DNA from: Emticicia sp. C21
Lineage (GTDB): Bacteria > Bacteroidota > Bacteroidia > Cytophagales > Spirosomataceae
DNA length: 64,000 nt
Direction: 5' to 3'
NCBI RefSeq assembly: GCF_003418935.1
Contig: NZ_QVMT01000005.1
Span: forward strand, 186,279-250,278
Part shown: positions 1 through 8,244 of the stretch, piece by piece
Position numbering within the stretch: the stretch's first letter is position 1
Layout: every line of letters begins with the position of its first letter
Position numbers and translations under genes: made by a program
The notes under the pieces: generated by a model
Told to the model about the DNA's origin: nothing
What the model saw: the letters and a program-made list of their open reading frames with translations, nothing else
Database searches by the model: none

Positions 1-170
1 TTAGGCATCATCACATCGCAGATGCATAGATCATAATTGCCTTTCTCAATAAACATTTTGATGCCTTCTTCGCCGTTTTTCGCTAAGTCAGTGTCAAATC
101 CTTTGGCGTTCAGGTACTCTTGCAAGAGCATACCTAAATTAGGGTCATCTTCTGTCAATAAAACTTTCAT
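1..170 (-). CDS. Response regulator receiver domain, truncated by the window edge
   Basis: Only the first 56 codons lie in the window; the gene runs off the left end. The start of a CheY-like receiver domain is visible: MKVLLTEDDPN with the acidic pair that binds Mg2+, then the phosphoacceptor strand ending CDVMMP, where the Asp is the expected phosphorylation site. It begins 32 bp after the stop of the sensor kinase and on the same strand, so it is the cognate regulator in a two-gene operon. The output domain is outside the window; an OmpR-type winged helix is common with this kinase architecture but cannot be seen here. Confidence 0.9.
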   Translation of the reverse strand, partial: MKVLLTEDDPNLGMLLQEYLNAKGFDTDLAKNGEEGIKMFIEKGNYDLCICDVMMP

Positions 171-202
171 ATCGTAGCCCTCATGGGATTTAAGTACAAC
201 AA

Positions 203-2152
203 TTAGACTCTTCTGTTCAAAGGCAGATAAACTTCAAAGCTACTGCCCTCTCCTATTTTACTTTCAACATTTATCATCCCCTGATGCGATTCTACCATTT
301 TCTTCACATAGCTTAAACCTAAGCCAAACCCTTTTACATCGTGCAGGTTTCCGGTTGGTACTCGATAAAAACGTTCGAATATCTTGTTCAGTTGCTCTTT
401 GGTCATACCTATACCTTTATCAGCAATGATTATTTTCAGGAAGCCTTCCTCGTTCTCTGTTTTAATAGTAATCTCTGGGTTTTCCGGCGAATACTTATTG
501 GCGTTGTCAAGCAAGTTATAGATAATATTGGTTACATGCACATCATCTGCCTCTATTTCGGGGTTATCAGCATCCAGTTCCAGATTTACGGTACCGTTCT
601 TTTGCTCAATCTGTACGCTCAGGTTATGCAATACCTGCTCAATGGTTTCATGGATATTTACCCTTTCCAGTTTTAGTTTCACATCTCCTTTATCCAATAA
701 TGCCATTTGTAATACCTTTTCTACCTGCGTACCCAATCGGCGGTTTTCATCCTGAATAATATTCAGATACCGATTCATTTTGCTGCTATCTTTCTTCACT
801 TCGTTATCTTTCATTACTTCTACTGCCAATGAGATAGTAGAAATAGGTGTTTTAAACTCGTGAGTCATATTATTGATGAAATCATTCTTGATAGTAGCCA
901 GTTTTTTCTGTTTCAACATCGTATTAACTGATGTATAGAAAATACCGCCAATCATCAGAATCAAAAAGACAGAGCTCGCGAAAACCGTCCACATATTACG
1001 AAGGATGAATCCTTGTGTATTTGGGAAGTGTACATATAAGTAATGATTCTGAGGCTGTAAGTCACTAGGGAAAAGTTGTGCTTTATACGCATCTCTCACA
1101 AAATTCGGAATAGAGTTTTCAGCAAAAGAGGCGAAAATCATATTCGACGGATTCTTTACAATATATTGATAAGGAATAGAAATACCTCTGCTCTTCAACT
1201 CTTTTTTCAAAAGCGTATCTAAAGAAATACGGTCGAGGCGTTCGTGTATATCACGTGAACCATGAATTACATCAGTTAATACATCCTTTACCAACTCTGC
1301 TTTGTTTTTCGTACGTTCCATGTTCTCCTGTTCAACCGTAGCTATTGGTTCCGCTTTCGGTGCTTGAGTCACCCTCTTTTTCCTGGGTTTTGTATAAACT
1401 ATGTGCGAACTATCGATCACTGGTGTCGTAAAGGTATAACCAAAACTAATTCCGGTACTATGCTCATCAATTCCATCAATACTTAATATCTGATGGCTTT
1501 CGTTCATATTTTTATTCAAAACAAGTACCTGACGATTAAACTCTTTGACTAAATCTTCGGCGGTTTTCTGCCGCATCAGGTTATTTCGCATCGGTTGGTT
1601 TAAATCTTCTAAGGCTATATTTTGCTCTTCCAGCATTTCTTTGATTAAATCCATCTGACGGCCGGGAATTTCAAGCAAACGGGTAGCACCAAATACATCA
1701 GTAACAGCTACTGTATTGTTCCCTCTGCCTGCTCTTGATCTTACTTTTGCCAGAGGTTCTATGCCTTGTGGCGTATAATAGGCATTATAGCCCTTGTACA
1801 TTTGCGGCTGAACAGGACTTTCGGGTGATTCCGGGGCAAAGATTACACCGAAATCTTCTGGGTGTTCAACTTTTGCGGGTTTATATACTCGTTTCTTTTC
1901 CTGCTTCTTTTGTGTAATAGCCAGAAGCTTTTTCTGCTCCTCTATTTTCATTTTCTGATTAGCCAGAAAAATAATCTCTTGCTTCTCAATTTTCTTGACC
2001 GTTTCCTGCAAAGCATCGTTTACATTACGGTCAAACTGTTCTTGTCTGACAGAAATAGCATTCTCAATCCAGTACCATTGAAAAGTGATTAAACCTATCA
2101 TGGCAATGAGCATAAATATGATAATATTCCTGAAATTCATCTTCTGATACAT
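203..2152 (-). CDS. Membrane sensor histidine kinase (HisKA/HATPase_c)
   Basis: A 649-residue kinase. TM1 spans about residues 9-28 and TM2 about 387-408, enclosing a large extracytoplasmic region of about 355 residues with no recognised sensor domain and a charged, Pro-rich stretch near 85-120. The HisKA H-box is INNMTHEFKTP with phosphoacceptor His431. The ATPase domain shows the N-box (NLLDNANKY, 546-554), G1 (DKGIGM, 578), F-box (FERFYRV) and G2 (GFGLGLS, 608-614). All catalytic motifs are intact. The response regulator follows at 170. Met5 is an alternative start. This layout is common in Bacteroidota envelope-sensing kinases; the signal is not predictable. A consensus promoter lies upstream at 2181-2213. 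Confidence 0.95.
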   Translation of the reverse strand: MYQKMNFRNIIIFMLIAMIGLITFQWYWIENAISVRQEQFDRNVNDALQETVKKIEKQEIIFLANQKMKIEEQKKLLAITQKKQEKKRVYKPAKVEHPEDFGVIFAPESPESPVQPQMYKGYNAYYTPQGIEPLAKVRSRAGRGNNTVAVTDVFGATRLLEIPGRQMDLIKEMLEEQNIALEDLNQPMRNNLMRQKTAEDLVKEFNRQVLVLNKNMNESHQILSIDGIDEHSTGISFGYTFTTPVIDSSHIVYTKPRKKRVTQAPKAEPIATVEQENMERTKNKAELVKDVLTDVIHGSRDIHERLDRISLDTLLKKELKSRGISIPYQYIVKNPSNMIFASFAENSIPNFVRDAYKAQLFPSDLQPQNHYLYVHFPNTQGFILRNMWTVFASSVFLILMIGGIFYTSVNTMLKQKKLATIKNDFINNMTHEFKTPISTISLAVEVMKDNEVKKDSSKMNRYLNIIQDENRRLGTQVEKVLQMALLDKGDVKLKLERVNIHETIEQVLHNLSVQIEQKNGTVNLELDADNPEIEADDVHVTNIIYNLLDNANKYSPENPEITIKTENEEGFLKIIIADKGIGMTKEQLNKIFERFYRVPTGNLHDVKGFGLGLSYVKKMVESHQGMINVESKIGEGSSFEVYLPLNRRV

Positions 2153-2180
2153 TTACCTGCGACTACTCTTTCTAATAAAA

Positions 2181-2213
2181 CAAACTTATTTCACGAAATT
2201 AACGCCAAACAAA
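2181..2213 (-). promoter_or_regulatory. Bacteroidota-type promoter for the sensor kinase operon
   Basis: On the minus strand, TTTG (2210-2213) and TAAGTTTG (2181-2188) are separated by 21 bp, matching the TTTG/TAnnTTTG pattern. It lies 29 bp upstream of the kinase start. Confidence 0.6.
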
Positions 2214-2253
2214 CAAAAATGTGTCTTATTTAACACTTTTTAACATCAAATGT

Positions 2254-2261
2254 TATCTTTG
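2254..2261 (+). promoter_or_regulatory. Candidate -7 element for the SGNH-FMO-PLP operon
   Basis: TATCTTTG fits TAnnTTTG and lies 33 bp before the SGNH gene. No clear TTG-type -33 element is present at the usual distance, so this is only a partial match. Confidence 0.35.
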
Positions 2262-2294
2262 AGGTTATATTTTTAACCATTATTATACCCCCGA

Positions 2295-3143
2295 ATGCTT
2301 TGGCTACTATCGATAGGCTTTCTGATATGGCTGGTTGTTATTTTTTATTGGTTGTGGCAGAAAGTTACTAACCAACGACCAGAGAGTTATCCCACACTAC
2401 AGAACCGACAAAAAATATATAGTTCAAAAAAGACTTTGGTCTGCTTTGGAGACAGTAATACGCATGGCAATGTCAGCTATAACTGGGTAAGTGATTTAGG
2501 CATAATTTTTCAGGATTTGCAGGTATTGAATGCCGGAGTAAATTCAGATCTGACTTATTCACTCTTACAACGAATAGATGATGTGATAGCCTGTCAACCT
2601 GATTTTATCACGATTCTCATAGGGACTAACGATGTTAGTGCAAGTGTCAGTGAGGAATTGGAAAGTAGTTTTAAACAGATTAATAGAATCCCAAAGGACA
2701 TGAAGCCTGATTTTGATTTGTTTAAGAAAAACTATCAGGAAATCATTCTCCGACTGAAACAGGAAACCAAAGCAAAAATTGCTTTAATTTCATTGCCTGT
2801 CATGAGTGAAGATTTAAAACATGAGGCTAATATAAAAGCGGATAAATATAGCGGATATATTAAGGAATTAGCACAAACGCAAAAATTGACCTATCTGCCT
2901 TTGAGAGAAAAAGAGAAAGAATATTTAGGGGCTAACCCCCGGCCTTTGAAACATACATTTGACGAGACCTATAAACTGCTGATATTCTCCATTATAAACC
3001 ATTATATATTAGGTAAGGATTGGGATTATACAAGCAAGAAACATGGGTATCAGCTTACGCCCGATAATATTCACCTGAATTCTGTTTCGGGAGGAATGCT
3101 TCGGGATTTAGTAAAAGGCTTTATTAAAACAACCCAAAAGTAA
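2295..3143 (+). CDS. Membrane-anchored SGNH/GDSL-family hydrolase
   Basis: A 282-residue protein. An N-terminal hydrophobic segment (residues 1-22) should anchor it in the membrane. The SGNH core follows: block I GDSN with nucleophile Ser54, a Gly in block II (NAG, 79-81), block III GTND (110-113), and block V DNIH with Asp257 and His260. The catalytic set is complete, so an active esterase, lipase or acyl-hydrolase is expected; the substrate cannot be read. It is the first gene of a three-gene operon, 24 bp before the flavin monooxygenase. Context suggests it may cleave or transfer an acyl or ester group on the product of the two downstream enzymes, which is inference. Confidence 0.88.
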   Translation: MLWLLSIGFLIWLVVIFYWLWQKVTNQRPESYPTLQNRQKIYSSKKTLVCFGDSNTHGNVSYNWVSDLGIIFQDLQVLNAGVNSDLTYSLLQRIDDVIACQPDFITILIGTNDVSASVSEELESSFKQINRIPKDMKPDFDLFKKNYQEIILRLKQETKAKIALISLPVMSEDLKHEANIKADKYSGYIKELAQTQKLTYLPLREKEKEYLGANPRPLKHTFDETYKLLIFSIINHYILGKDWDYTSKKHGYQLTPDNIHLNSVSGGMLRDLVKGFIKTTQK

Positions 3144-3167
3144 TTGACAACCCTTAACCTATAATTT

Positions 3168-4463
3168 ATGAAGCAGGTCTGTATCATTGGTGCAGGTTCC
3201 TCAGGAATTGTTGCTGCCAAAGTATTAAAAGAAAATGGTATTAGTTTCGATTGTTTTGAGAAAGGCTCAGACATTGGCGGAAACTGGCGTTTTAATAATG
3301 ATAATGGTGTTTCATCGGCCTATCGTTCTTTACATATTAATACCAATCGCAAGGCAATGGCTTTTGCTGACTACCCAATGCCGGATGATTACCCGATGTA
3401 TCCTCACCATAGTCATATTATTAAATACTTCGAAGATTACGTGGCACATTTTGGCATTCGTGAATATATTACTTTCAATACGGCTGTTACAGATGTAACC
3501 CAACGACCTGATGGCACTTATGTTGTTACATTTGATAATGGGAAAACAGAAAACTTTCAATATATAATAGTAGCTAACGGGCACCATTGGAAACCCCGTT
3601 TTCCTAATCCGGCGTTTAATGGTACTTTCACAGGAAAATCTTTCCATTCGCATGAGTATAAAGAATCAGCTCAGGTAAGAGATAAAGATGTATTAGTAGT
3701 GGGCATTGGCAACTCGGCAGTAGATATTGCTGCCGAAGCAGCAAGGTTGCATACGGGTAAAGTAGTTATTTCAACAAGAAGCGGAGCGCATATTACCCCT
3801 AACTGGATCTGGAGTATGCCTTTTGATAATCTGGCTAATGCTTTCACTTCAAAATTACCCCTTTCGATACAGAGATTAACCTTAAGTATTGTGCTATGGC
3901 TGGCGCGAGGTAAGCAGGAAGATTTTGGCGTACCTAAGCCTAAAAGACCTTTATTAAGTGAGCACCCGACTTTATCTCAGGATTTATTACATCTTTCAGG
4001 CAGAGGCGCAATTAAGTTTAAACCCAATATAAAAGAGTTTCAGGGTAAGACTGTTGTTTTTGAAGATGGCAGCCACCAGGATTTTGATGTAGTGATTTAT
4101 GCAACAGGGTATAAGCTATCATTTCCGTTCCTGAAACATTATATAGAATTTGACGTAGAAGAAACAAACGACCTGAGACTTTATAAAAGGGTTATCCATC
4201 CAAATTTTCCGAATCTTTTCTTTATCGGGCTTTTACAGCCTTTAGGGGCTATTATGCCCCTGGCTGAATTACAGGCTAAATGGATTGCGAAGATTGCGAA
4301 AGGTGAATGTAAGCTCCCATTAAAAGAAGAAATGCTCCGTTCTATAGAGGAAGATGCCAGAATACAACGCAAACGTTTTGATGAATCTCCAAGACATACT
4401 TTAGAAGTGGATTTCTTTGCTTATAAAAGCAGTGTAGAAAAAGAAATGAAGCGAAAGAGCTAA
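3168..4463 (+). CDS. Flavin-containing monooxygenase (FMO family)
   Basis: A 431-residue FAD/NADPH enzyme. The N-terminal FAD-binding Rossmann motif is GAGSSG (8-13), followed by an acidic turn and GGNW (37-40). The FMO fingerprint FxGxxxHxxxY is complete (Phe154, Gly156, His160, Tyr164). A second dinucleotide motif, GIGNSAVDIA (179-188), binds NADPH, and a C-terminal ATGY motif is present. FMOs oxygenate soft N or S nucleophiles, and relatives perform Baeyer-Villiger reactions. It sits between an SGNH hydrolase and an alpha-oxoamine-synthase-like enzyme with 22-24 bp gaps, so it probably acts on an amine or ketone produced by the downstream PLP enzyme. No signal peptide; cytosolic. Confidence 0.92.
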   Translation: MKQVCIIGAGSSGIVAAKVLKENGISFDCFEKGSDIGGNWRFNNDNGVSSAYRSLHINTNRKAMAFADYPMPDDYPMYPHHSHIIKYFEDYVAHFGIREYITFNTAVTDVTQRPDGTYVVTFDNGKTENFQYIIVANGHHWKPRFPNPAFNGTFTGKSFHSHEYKESAQVRDKDVLVVGIGNSAVDIAAEAARLHTGKVVISTRSGAHITPNWIWSMPFDNLANAFTSKLPLSIQRLTLSIVLWLARGKQEDFGVPKPKRPLLSEHPTLSQDLLHLSGRGAIKFKPNIKEFQGKTVVFEDGSHQDFDVVIYATGYKLSFPFLKHYIEFDVEETNDLRLYKRVIHPNFPNLFFIGLLQPLGAIMPLAELQAKWIAKIAKGECKLPLKEEMLRSIEEDARIQRKRFDESPRHTLEVDFFAYKSSVEKEMKRKS

Positions 4464-4485
4464 AAGATGCAATCATATAAGAATT

Positions 4486-5562
4486 ATGCACAACGATTTT
4501 ATTATTTATCAACAACCATCAAAAAAAATCAGGTTAAGAGAGAAAGACTATCACTTTTTTAGTGGTACGTCTTATCTGGGATTAAACCAGGATGAAGATT
4601 TTAAACAACTATTAATAGAGGGGCTACACCAATACGGCATGTCATTCGGCAGTTCCCGCAACGGGAATCTTCAATTAGCTATTTATACAACAGCTGAAAA
4701 CAAGATGGCTACCTGGGTAGGTGCAGAAAAAGCGCTTACAGTCTCGTCAGGTATGTTAGCAGGGCAATTAGTGGCTCAATATTTAAGAACGCAGCAGGTA
4801 ACCTATTTTTACGCTCCACAGAGCCACTCTGCTAACTTCCATGAGCCAATTGTTCAATTACCAGCCATAAGCTTTCAGGAGTGGACAAAACAGATTGAAA
4901 AGCAAATAAAAGAAACAAATGCCCCTCATTCGGTTATCGTTTGCAATTCAACCGATGGTTTGCGGGCTACCAGCTATAATTTTGATTGGATACAGGAGTT
5001 GCCCGAAAATCAGTTTATTACCTTAATTATAGATGATTCGCATGGTTTGGGAATAACAGGTAATAATGGGGCAGGGATTTTTCAGTCTATAACAGTAACG
5101 CCAAATATACGATTTATCGTAGTCTCTTCTTTGCATAAAGCCATGGGTATTCCGGGAGGAGTGGTTTTTGGGGATGAAGCTACGATTGAAACATTAAGAC
5201 ATACAGCTTTTTTTGCTTCCTGTTCACCGATAGCTCCGGCTTACTTATATGCTTATGTGAAAGCAGATAAAATTTATCAAAGAAATTTTGAACGTTTGCT
5301 GGCAAATATTGAGCGTTTCTCTTCGCAATTAGAAGCTGCAAGGAGTTTATTCAGCTTTCAGCCTGATTATCCAGTATTTTATACGGCTCAGGATGCATTA
5401 TATGAGTATCTGTTCAAAAACGATATTTTCATTTATAGCTTTGCTTATCCTATCAAGACCGGTAAACCTAATACAAGAATTGTGATAAGTGCCTGGCATG
5501 ATAAGGAACAGATAGATTTACTAGCAGCGAAATGTAATGAATTTGCAGAGAAAATGAATTAA
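4486..5562 (+). CDS. PLP-dependent enzyme of the alpha-oxoamine synthase (BioF/KBL/CqsA) family
   Basis: A 358-residue fold-type I PLP enzyme. Family landmarks are FFSGTSYLGL (24-33), SSGMLAG (87-93), the DDSHG motif (183-187) where Asp183 should contact the pyridine nitrogen, and the Schiff-base lysine Lys218 in SSLHKAMGIPGG. Members condense an acyl thioester with an amino acid, releasing CO2 (BioF, Kbl, serine palmitoyltransferase, CqsA). It is slightly shorter than BioF and no other biotin gene is nearby, so biotin synthesis is not assumed. Last gene of the SGNH-FMO-PLP operon. A lipid base, sulfonolipid-type or autoinducer-type product is possible. Its stop overlaps the convergent pyrR stop by 4 bp. 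Confidence 0.82.
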   Translation: MHNDFIIYQQPSKKIRLREKDYHFFSGTSYLGLNQDEDFKQLLIEGLHQYGMSFGSSRNGNLQLAIYTTAENKMATWVGAEKALTVSSGMLAGQLVAQYLRTQQVTYFYAPQSHSANFHEPIVQLPAISFQEWTKQIEKQIKETNAPHSVIVCNSTDGLRATSYNFDWIQELPENQFITLIIDDSHGLGITGNNGAGIFQSITVTPNIRFIVVSSLHKAMGIPGGVVFGDEATIETLRHTAFFASCSPIAPAYLYAYVKADKIYQRNFERLLANIERFSSQLEAARSLFSFQPDYPVFYTAQDALYEYLFKNDIFIYSFAYPIKTGKPNTRIVISAWHDKEQIDLLAAKCNEFAEKMN

Positions 5563-6092
5563 CCCATTAACCAGATTTTATCTTCTTCATGCCCTTGTTC
5601 TTTCCATTCTACCAATACGCGTTGGCTATCAAGCGTATTTACTTTCATACCTGTATAATCTGGTTGAATAGGCAGGTCGCGCACATAGCGGCGATTGATT
5701 AGACAGAGTAATTCAATTTTTTCCGGTCTTCCGAATGCCTGCATGGCATCAATAGCTGCACGAACCATGCGTCCGGTAGCTAGTACATCATCTATCAATA
5801 TTACCTTTTTGTTTTCAATCACAAAAGGAACTTTGGTTTCATTAGGTTTTAGCGGTGAATCTCTTCTTCGGAAATCATCACGGTAAAATGTAGCATCCAG
5901 ATAACCTAATTTGATAGAACCACCTGTTTCCTGCTGTAACTTCTGGTGAATACGCTCGGCTAAGAATATGCCACGTGGTTGTAGACCAAGAATAACAGAG
6001 TTTGAAAAATCTTTATGGTTCTCAATCAGTTGTTGACATAAGCGATTCAGCGTAATATCAAGAAGCGGATTGGCTAAAATAAGTCGTTTCAT
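5559..6092 (-). CDS. pyrR: PyrR-like uracil phosphoribosyltransferase / pyrimidine regulator
   Basis: A 177-residue type I phosphoribosyltransferase. The PRPP-binding loop is VILIDDVLATGR (97-108), and LQPRGIFLAERI (38-49) matches the PyrR substrate region. I chose ATG 6092 because MKRLILANP begins the conserved fold and gives the usual PyrR length; an in-frame start at 6185 would add 31 residues not expected in the family. In other phyla PyrR binds pyr mRNA and also makes UMP from uracil and PRPP; whether the RNA-binding role exists in Bacteroidota is not shown here, and no pyr operon is adjacent. Divergent from pth. Confidence 0.85.
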   Translation of the reverse strand: MKRLILANPLLDITLNRLCQQLIENHKDFSNSVILGLQPRGIFLAERIHQKLQQETGGSIKLGYLDATFYRDDFRRRDSPLKPNETKVPFVIENKKVILIDDVLATGRMVRAAIDAMQAFGRPEKIELLCLINRRYVRDLPIQPDYTGMKVNTLDSQRVLVEWKEQGHEEDKIWLMG

Positions 6093-6170
6093 ACAAAAAT
6101 TGATAAATGATACCTGTGTGATTGCTATAGCAGCAACAAGATTCTCGGTAAATTTTCGGAACTTTGCCAA

Positions 6171-6178
6171 CAAATTTA
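6171..6178 (-). promoter_or_regulatory. Candidate -7 element for pyrR
   Basis: Minus-strand TAAATTTG fits TAnnTTTG. It is 79 bp upstream of the pyrR start, with no convincing -33 element. If used, it places ATG 6185 at or before the transcript start, supporting the shorter pyrR. Confidence 0.3.
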
Positions 6179-6219
6179 TTGACATATTTTCTCATTCACT
6201 CATTCACTCGTTAAAAAAA

Positions 6220-6780
6220 ATGAAATATCTCATTGCCGGGCTCGGAAACATTGGTCCTGAATATGCTTTTACCCGTCACAATGTGGGTTTTATGGTACTC
6301 GACCGTCTGGCGGCACAAAACGATTTCTCTTTTAAAATGGAAAGGCTCGCCTACACGGCCGAGTTTAAATATAAAGGTAAACAGATACATTGTATTAAGC
6401 CTACTACTTATATGAATCTGAGTGGCAATGCCGTGAACTACTGGTTACAGGCTTTAAAGATACCCGTTGAGAATCTATTGGTGATCTGTGATGATATAGC
6501 CTTACCATTCGGGAAGCTGCGCATGAAAACCAAAGGTTCGCATGGCGGACAGAACGGATTAAGAAATATTGAAGAAAAATTAGGTACCCAGAATTATAAT
6601 AGATTGCGCTTTGGAATAGGCAATAATTTTCATGCCGGAAGGCAGGTAAATTACGTTTTAGAGCCTTTCAGCGAAGATGAAATGAGCCAATTGGTCGCAA
6701 GATTAGACCGGGCAGACGACATAATTACCAGCTTTTGTAGCATTGGGGTAGAGCGAACAATGAATTTTTTCAACGAATGA
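6220..6780 (+). CDS. pth: Peptidyl-tRNA hydrolase
   Basis: A 186-residue Pth, the usual family length. It hydrolyses peptidyl-tRNA released by stalled ribosomes, recycling tRNA in the cytosol. Signatures are AGLGNIGPEY (6-15), TRHNVGF with catalytic His20, the MNLSG segment (Asn contact), DDIALPFG with the conserved Asp, and GSHGGQNGLR. The usual Pro of GLGNPG is Ile here, a mild variation. The start at 6220 follows an A-rich stretch and gives the canonical N-terminus MKYLIAGLGN; longer in-frame readings that overlap pyrR add unrelated residues. Monocistronic, divergent from pyrR. Confidence 0.95.
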   Translation: MKYLIAGLGNIGPEYAFTRHNVGFMVLDRLAAQNDFSFKMERLAYTAEFKYKGKQIHCIKPTTYMNLSGNAVNYWLQALKIPVENLLVICDDIALPFGKLRMKTKGSHGGQNGLRNIEEKLGTQNYNRLRFGIGNNFHAGRQVNYVLEPFSEDEMSQLVARLDRADDIITSFCSIGVERTMNFFNE

Positions 6781-6954
6781 TTGTACTTTTTAAAGAATTT
6801 TCATGTTAGTCAATATTGGAATAATATATAAGTTGTACTTTTCTAAGACGAATAATATTCTGATTATTGGTAATAAATAGCTATAAGATTCGCATTTTTG
6901 TTTCGTATAACAAATAAAATTAGAACAATATTCGGAGTTTTGGCCTGACACACA

Positions 6955-6986
6955 TTTGGATTATATTAATTTTCGTTGTAGTTTTG
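6955..6986 (+). promoter_or_regulatory. Bacteroidota-type promoter for the 153-aa exported protein
   Basis: TTTG (6955-6958), a 20-bp spacer and TAGTTTTG (6979-6986) match the TTTG/TAnnTTTG consensus fully. Start codon is 36 bp downstream. Bases 6781-6954 hold nothing else that I can recognise. Confidence 0.65.
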
Positions 6987-7021
6987 CATCATCATCCACG
7001 AAAGAAAAATAGAACAAAACA

Positions 7022-7483
7022 ATGAAAAATTCATTTAAATCCGTTATATTTGCAGTTACACTTGGGTCATTCTTGATTTCTGCAAATATTGTAAATGCAA
7101 ATGACCACGATTCAGCTAAGAGTGAAGTAATGTTGGTAAAGGGAGCTGAAGTAAATTTCGCGAACTTCATGTCGAAAAAAGCGAAAAAATTTGTAAAGAC
7201 CGAAGATTGGGTTATATTTGTAAATGTTGTGAAATTATATAACAACTCACCAGCCAGATTTATGGCATTGAGTTCTTCACAAAAAGCAGAATTTAACGAA
7301 GCGGCAAACAACATAGAAGCAAAAGTTGCAAAGCTAAGAGGAGATGAGGCTAAAGCCTGGAGAAACAAAGTAGTAGCAACAACAAAAATTTTGAATGTGT
7401 TGTGGAATTACCAATCAAACGTTGGGCCAGTTGACCAGGAAAACGCGGTAAGTCCGGTTGTGACTGAAATGTTAGGTCGCTAA
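7022..7483 (+). CDS. Small exported protein of unknown function
   Basis: 153 residues. The N-terminus (residues 1-26, ending NVNANDH) is a typical Sec signal peptide with a cleavage site near Ala25. The mature part is mainly helical, rich in Lys, Ala and Asn, with no Cys and no recognised domain. A full consensus promoter precedes it and a strong terminator follows, so it is a single-gene unit, possibly highly expressed. Likely periplasmic or secreted. I do not recognise the family. Confidence 0.75.
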   Translation: MKNSFKSVIFAVTLGSFLISANIVNANDHDSAKSEVMLVKGAEVNFANFMSKKAKKFVKTEDWVIFVNVVKLYNNSPARFMALSSSQKAEFNEAANNIEAKVAKLRGDEAKAWRNKVVATTKILNVLWNYQSNVGPVDQENAVSPVVTEMLGR

Positions 7484-7554
7484 GGCTCAACTTAGCAAAG
7501 AACAAAATATTAAGTTTTTCATAGTTTAATAGGTTAGGGTTGAATAGATGGACG

Positions 7555-7593
7555 CTTACCCCACTGCTTCTGGCGGTGGGGTTAAGTTTTTTT
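7555..7593 (+). terminator. Rho-independent terminator
   Basis: A GC-rich hairpin pairing CTTACCCCAC with GTGGGGTTAAG is followed by seven T residues. It terminates the 153-aa exported protein gene. Confidence 0.8.
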
Positions 7594-7678
7594 ATGGGGA
7601 TTCTGTTTGCCTCCTGGAACATCTAAGCCCTCAAATTGCGTTACACTGTATATCCAATAACTTATCTTTCTTAACCCG

Positions 7679-8215
7679 ATGCGTACTGTATTATTACTGT
7701 TTCTTTTTCTGGCTTCATGTACTCAAAGCGAGAACAAAATCCAATCAAAGACTTATTATGACCTTGCCGGATTAATTAATCAGCAAATCAGCGATTTATC
7801 GGCTAAGAAACCTTTGGTTGAAAAAACAGTAGTATTGGCTCATAAACAGGAGCGCATTGAGACCAAGGATATTGACTGGAATAAAGAGTTAGAATTATTT
7901 CTGCAAGCTGACCTGAATAAGCAATCGTATCAATCAGGCTATACTATTGATACAAAGGATAAAAGAGTTAGTTATCAGTTAAAAGCAGGTGAAAAACTGT
8001 CGGTAACTCAACTGTTGATAGAATTTGACGAAAAAGATTTGCCCAAGCATATAGAAGCTACTATGCATACAAATAACTATCTATATGAATCAGATAAAAA
8101 ACTCACGGCAGATTTGGTGAATAACCAATTAAAAAGCTATAAAATAGAGGGATATAAGGAGTTGTTTATTGGTAGCAGGAAGAATTTTAGTGTTGAAGGC
8201 AAAATAAAAAACTAA
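7679..8215 (+). CDS. Lipoprotein of unknown function
   Basis: 178 residues. The signal sequence ends in a lipobox, LFLASC, with lipidation at Cys14. The mature chain begins with polar and acidic residues (TQSENK), resembling the lipoprotein export signal that places Bacteroidota lipoproteins on the surface, although this is suggestive only. The rest is Lys/Asp/Glu-rich with alternating hydrophobic segments and no recognised domain. It follows the terminator at 7593 and is convergent with the XRE/ImmA gene. Confidence 0.72.
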   Translation: MRTVLLLFLFLASCTQSENKIQSKTYYDLAGLINQQISDLSAKKPLVEKTVVLAHKQERIETKDIDWNKELELFLQADLNKQSYQSGYTIDTKDKRVSYQLKAGEKLSVTQLLIEFDEKDLPKHIEATMHTNNYLYESDKKLTADLVNNQLKSYKIEGYKELFIGSRKNFSVEGKIKN

Positions 8216-8244
8216 TAGTTCGCTTTAATTTGCCTTCACCTAAA

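Noticed and set aside
6189-6210. Short tandem repeat CATTCACT upstream of pth
   Set aside because: Only about two and a half units; no sign of function.
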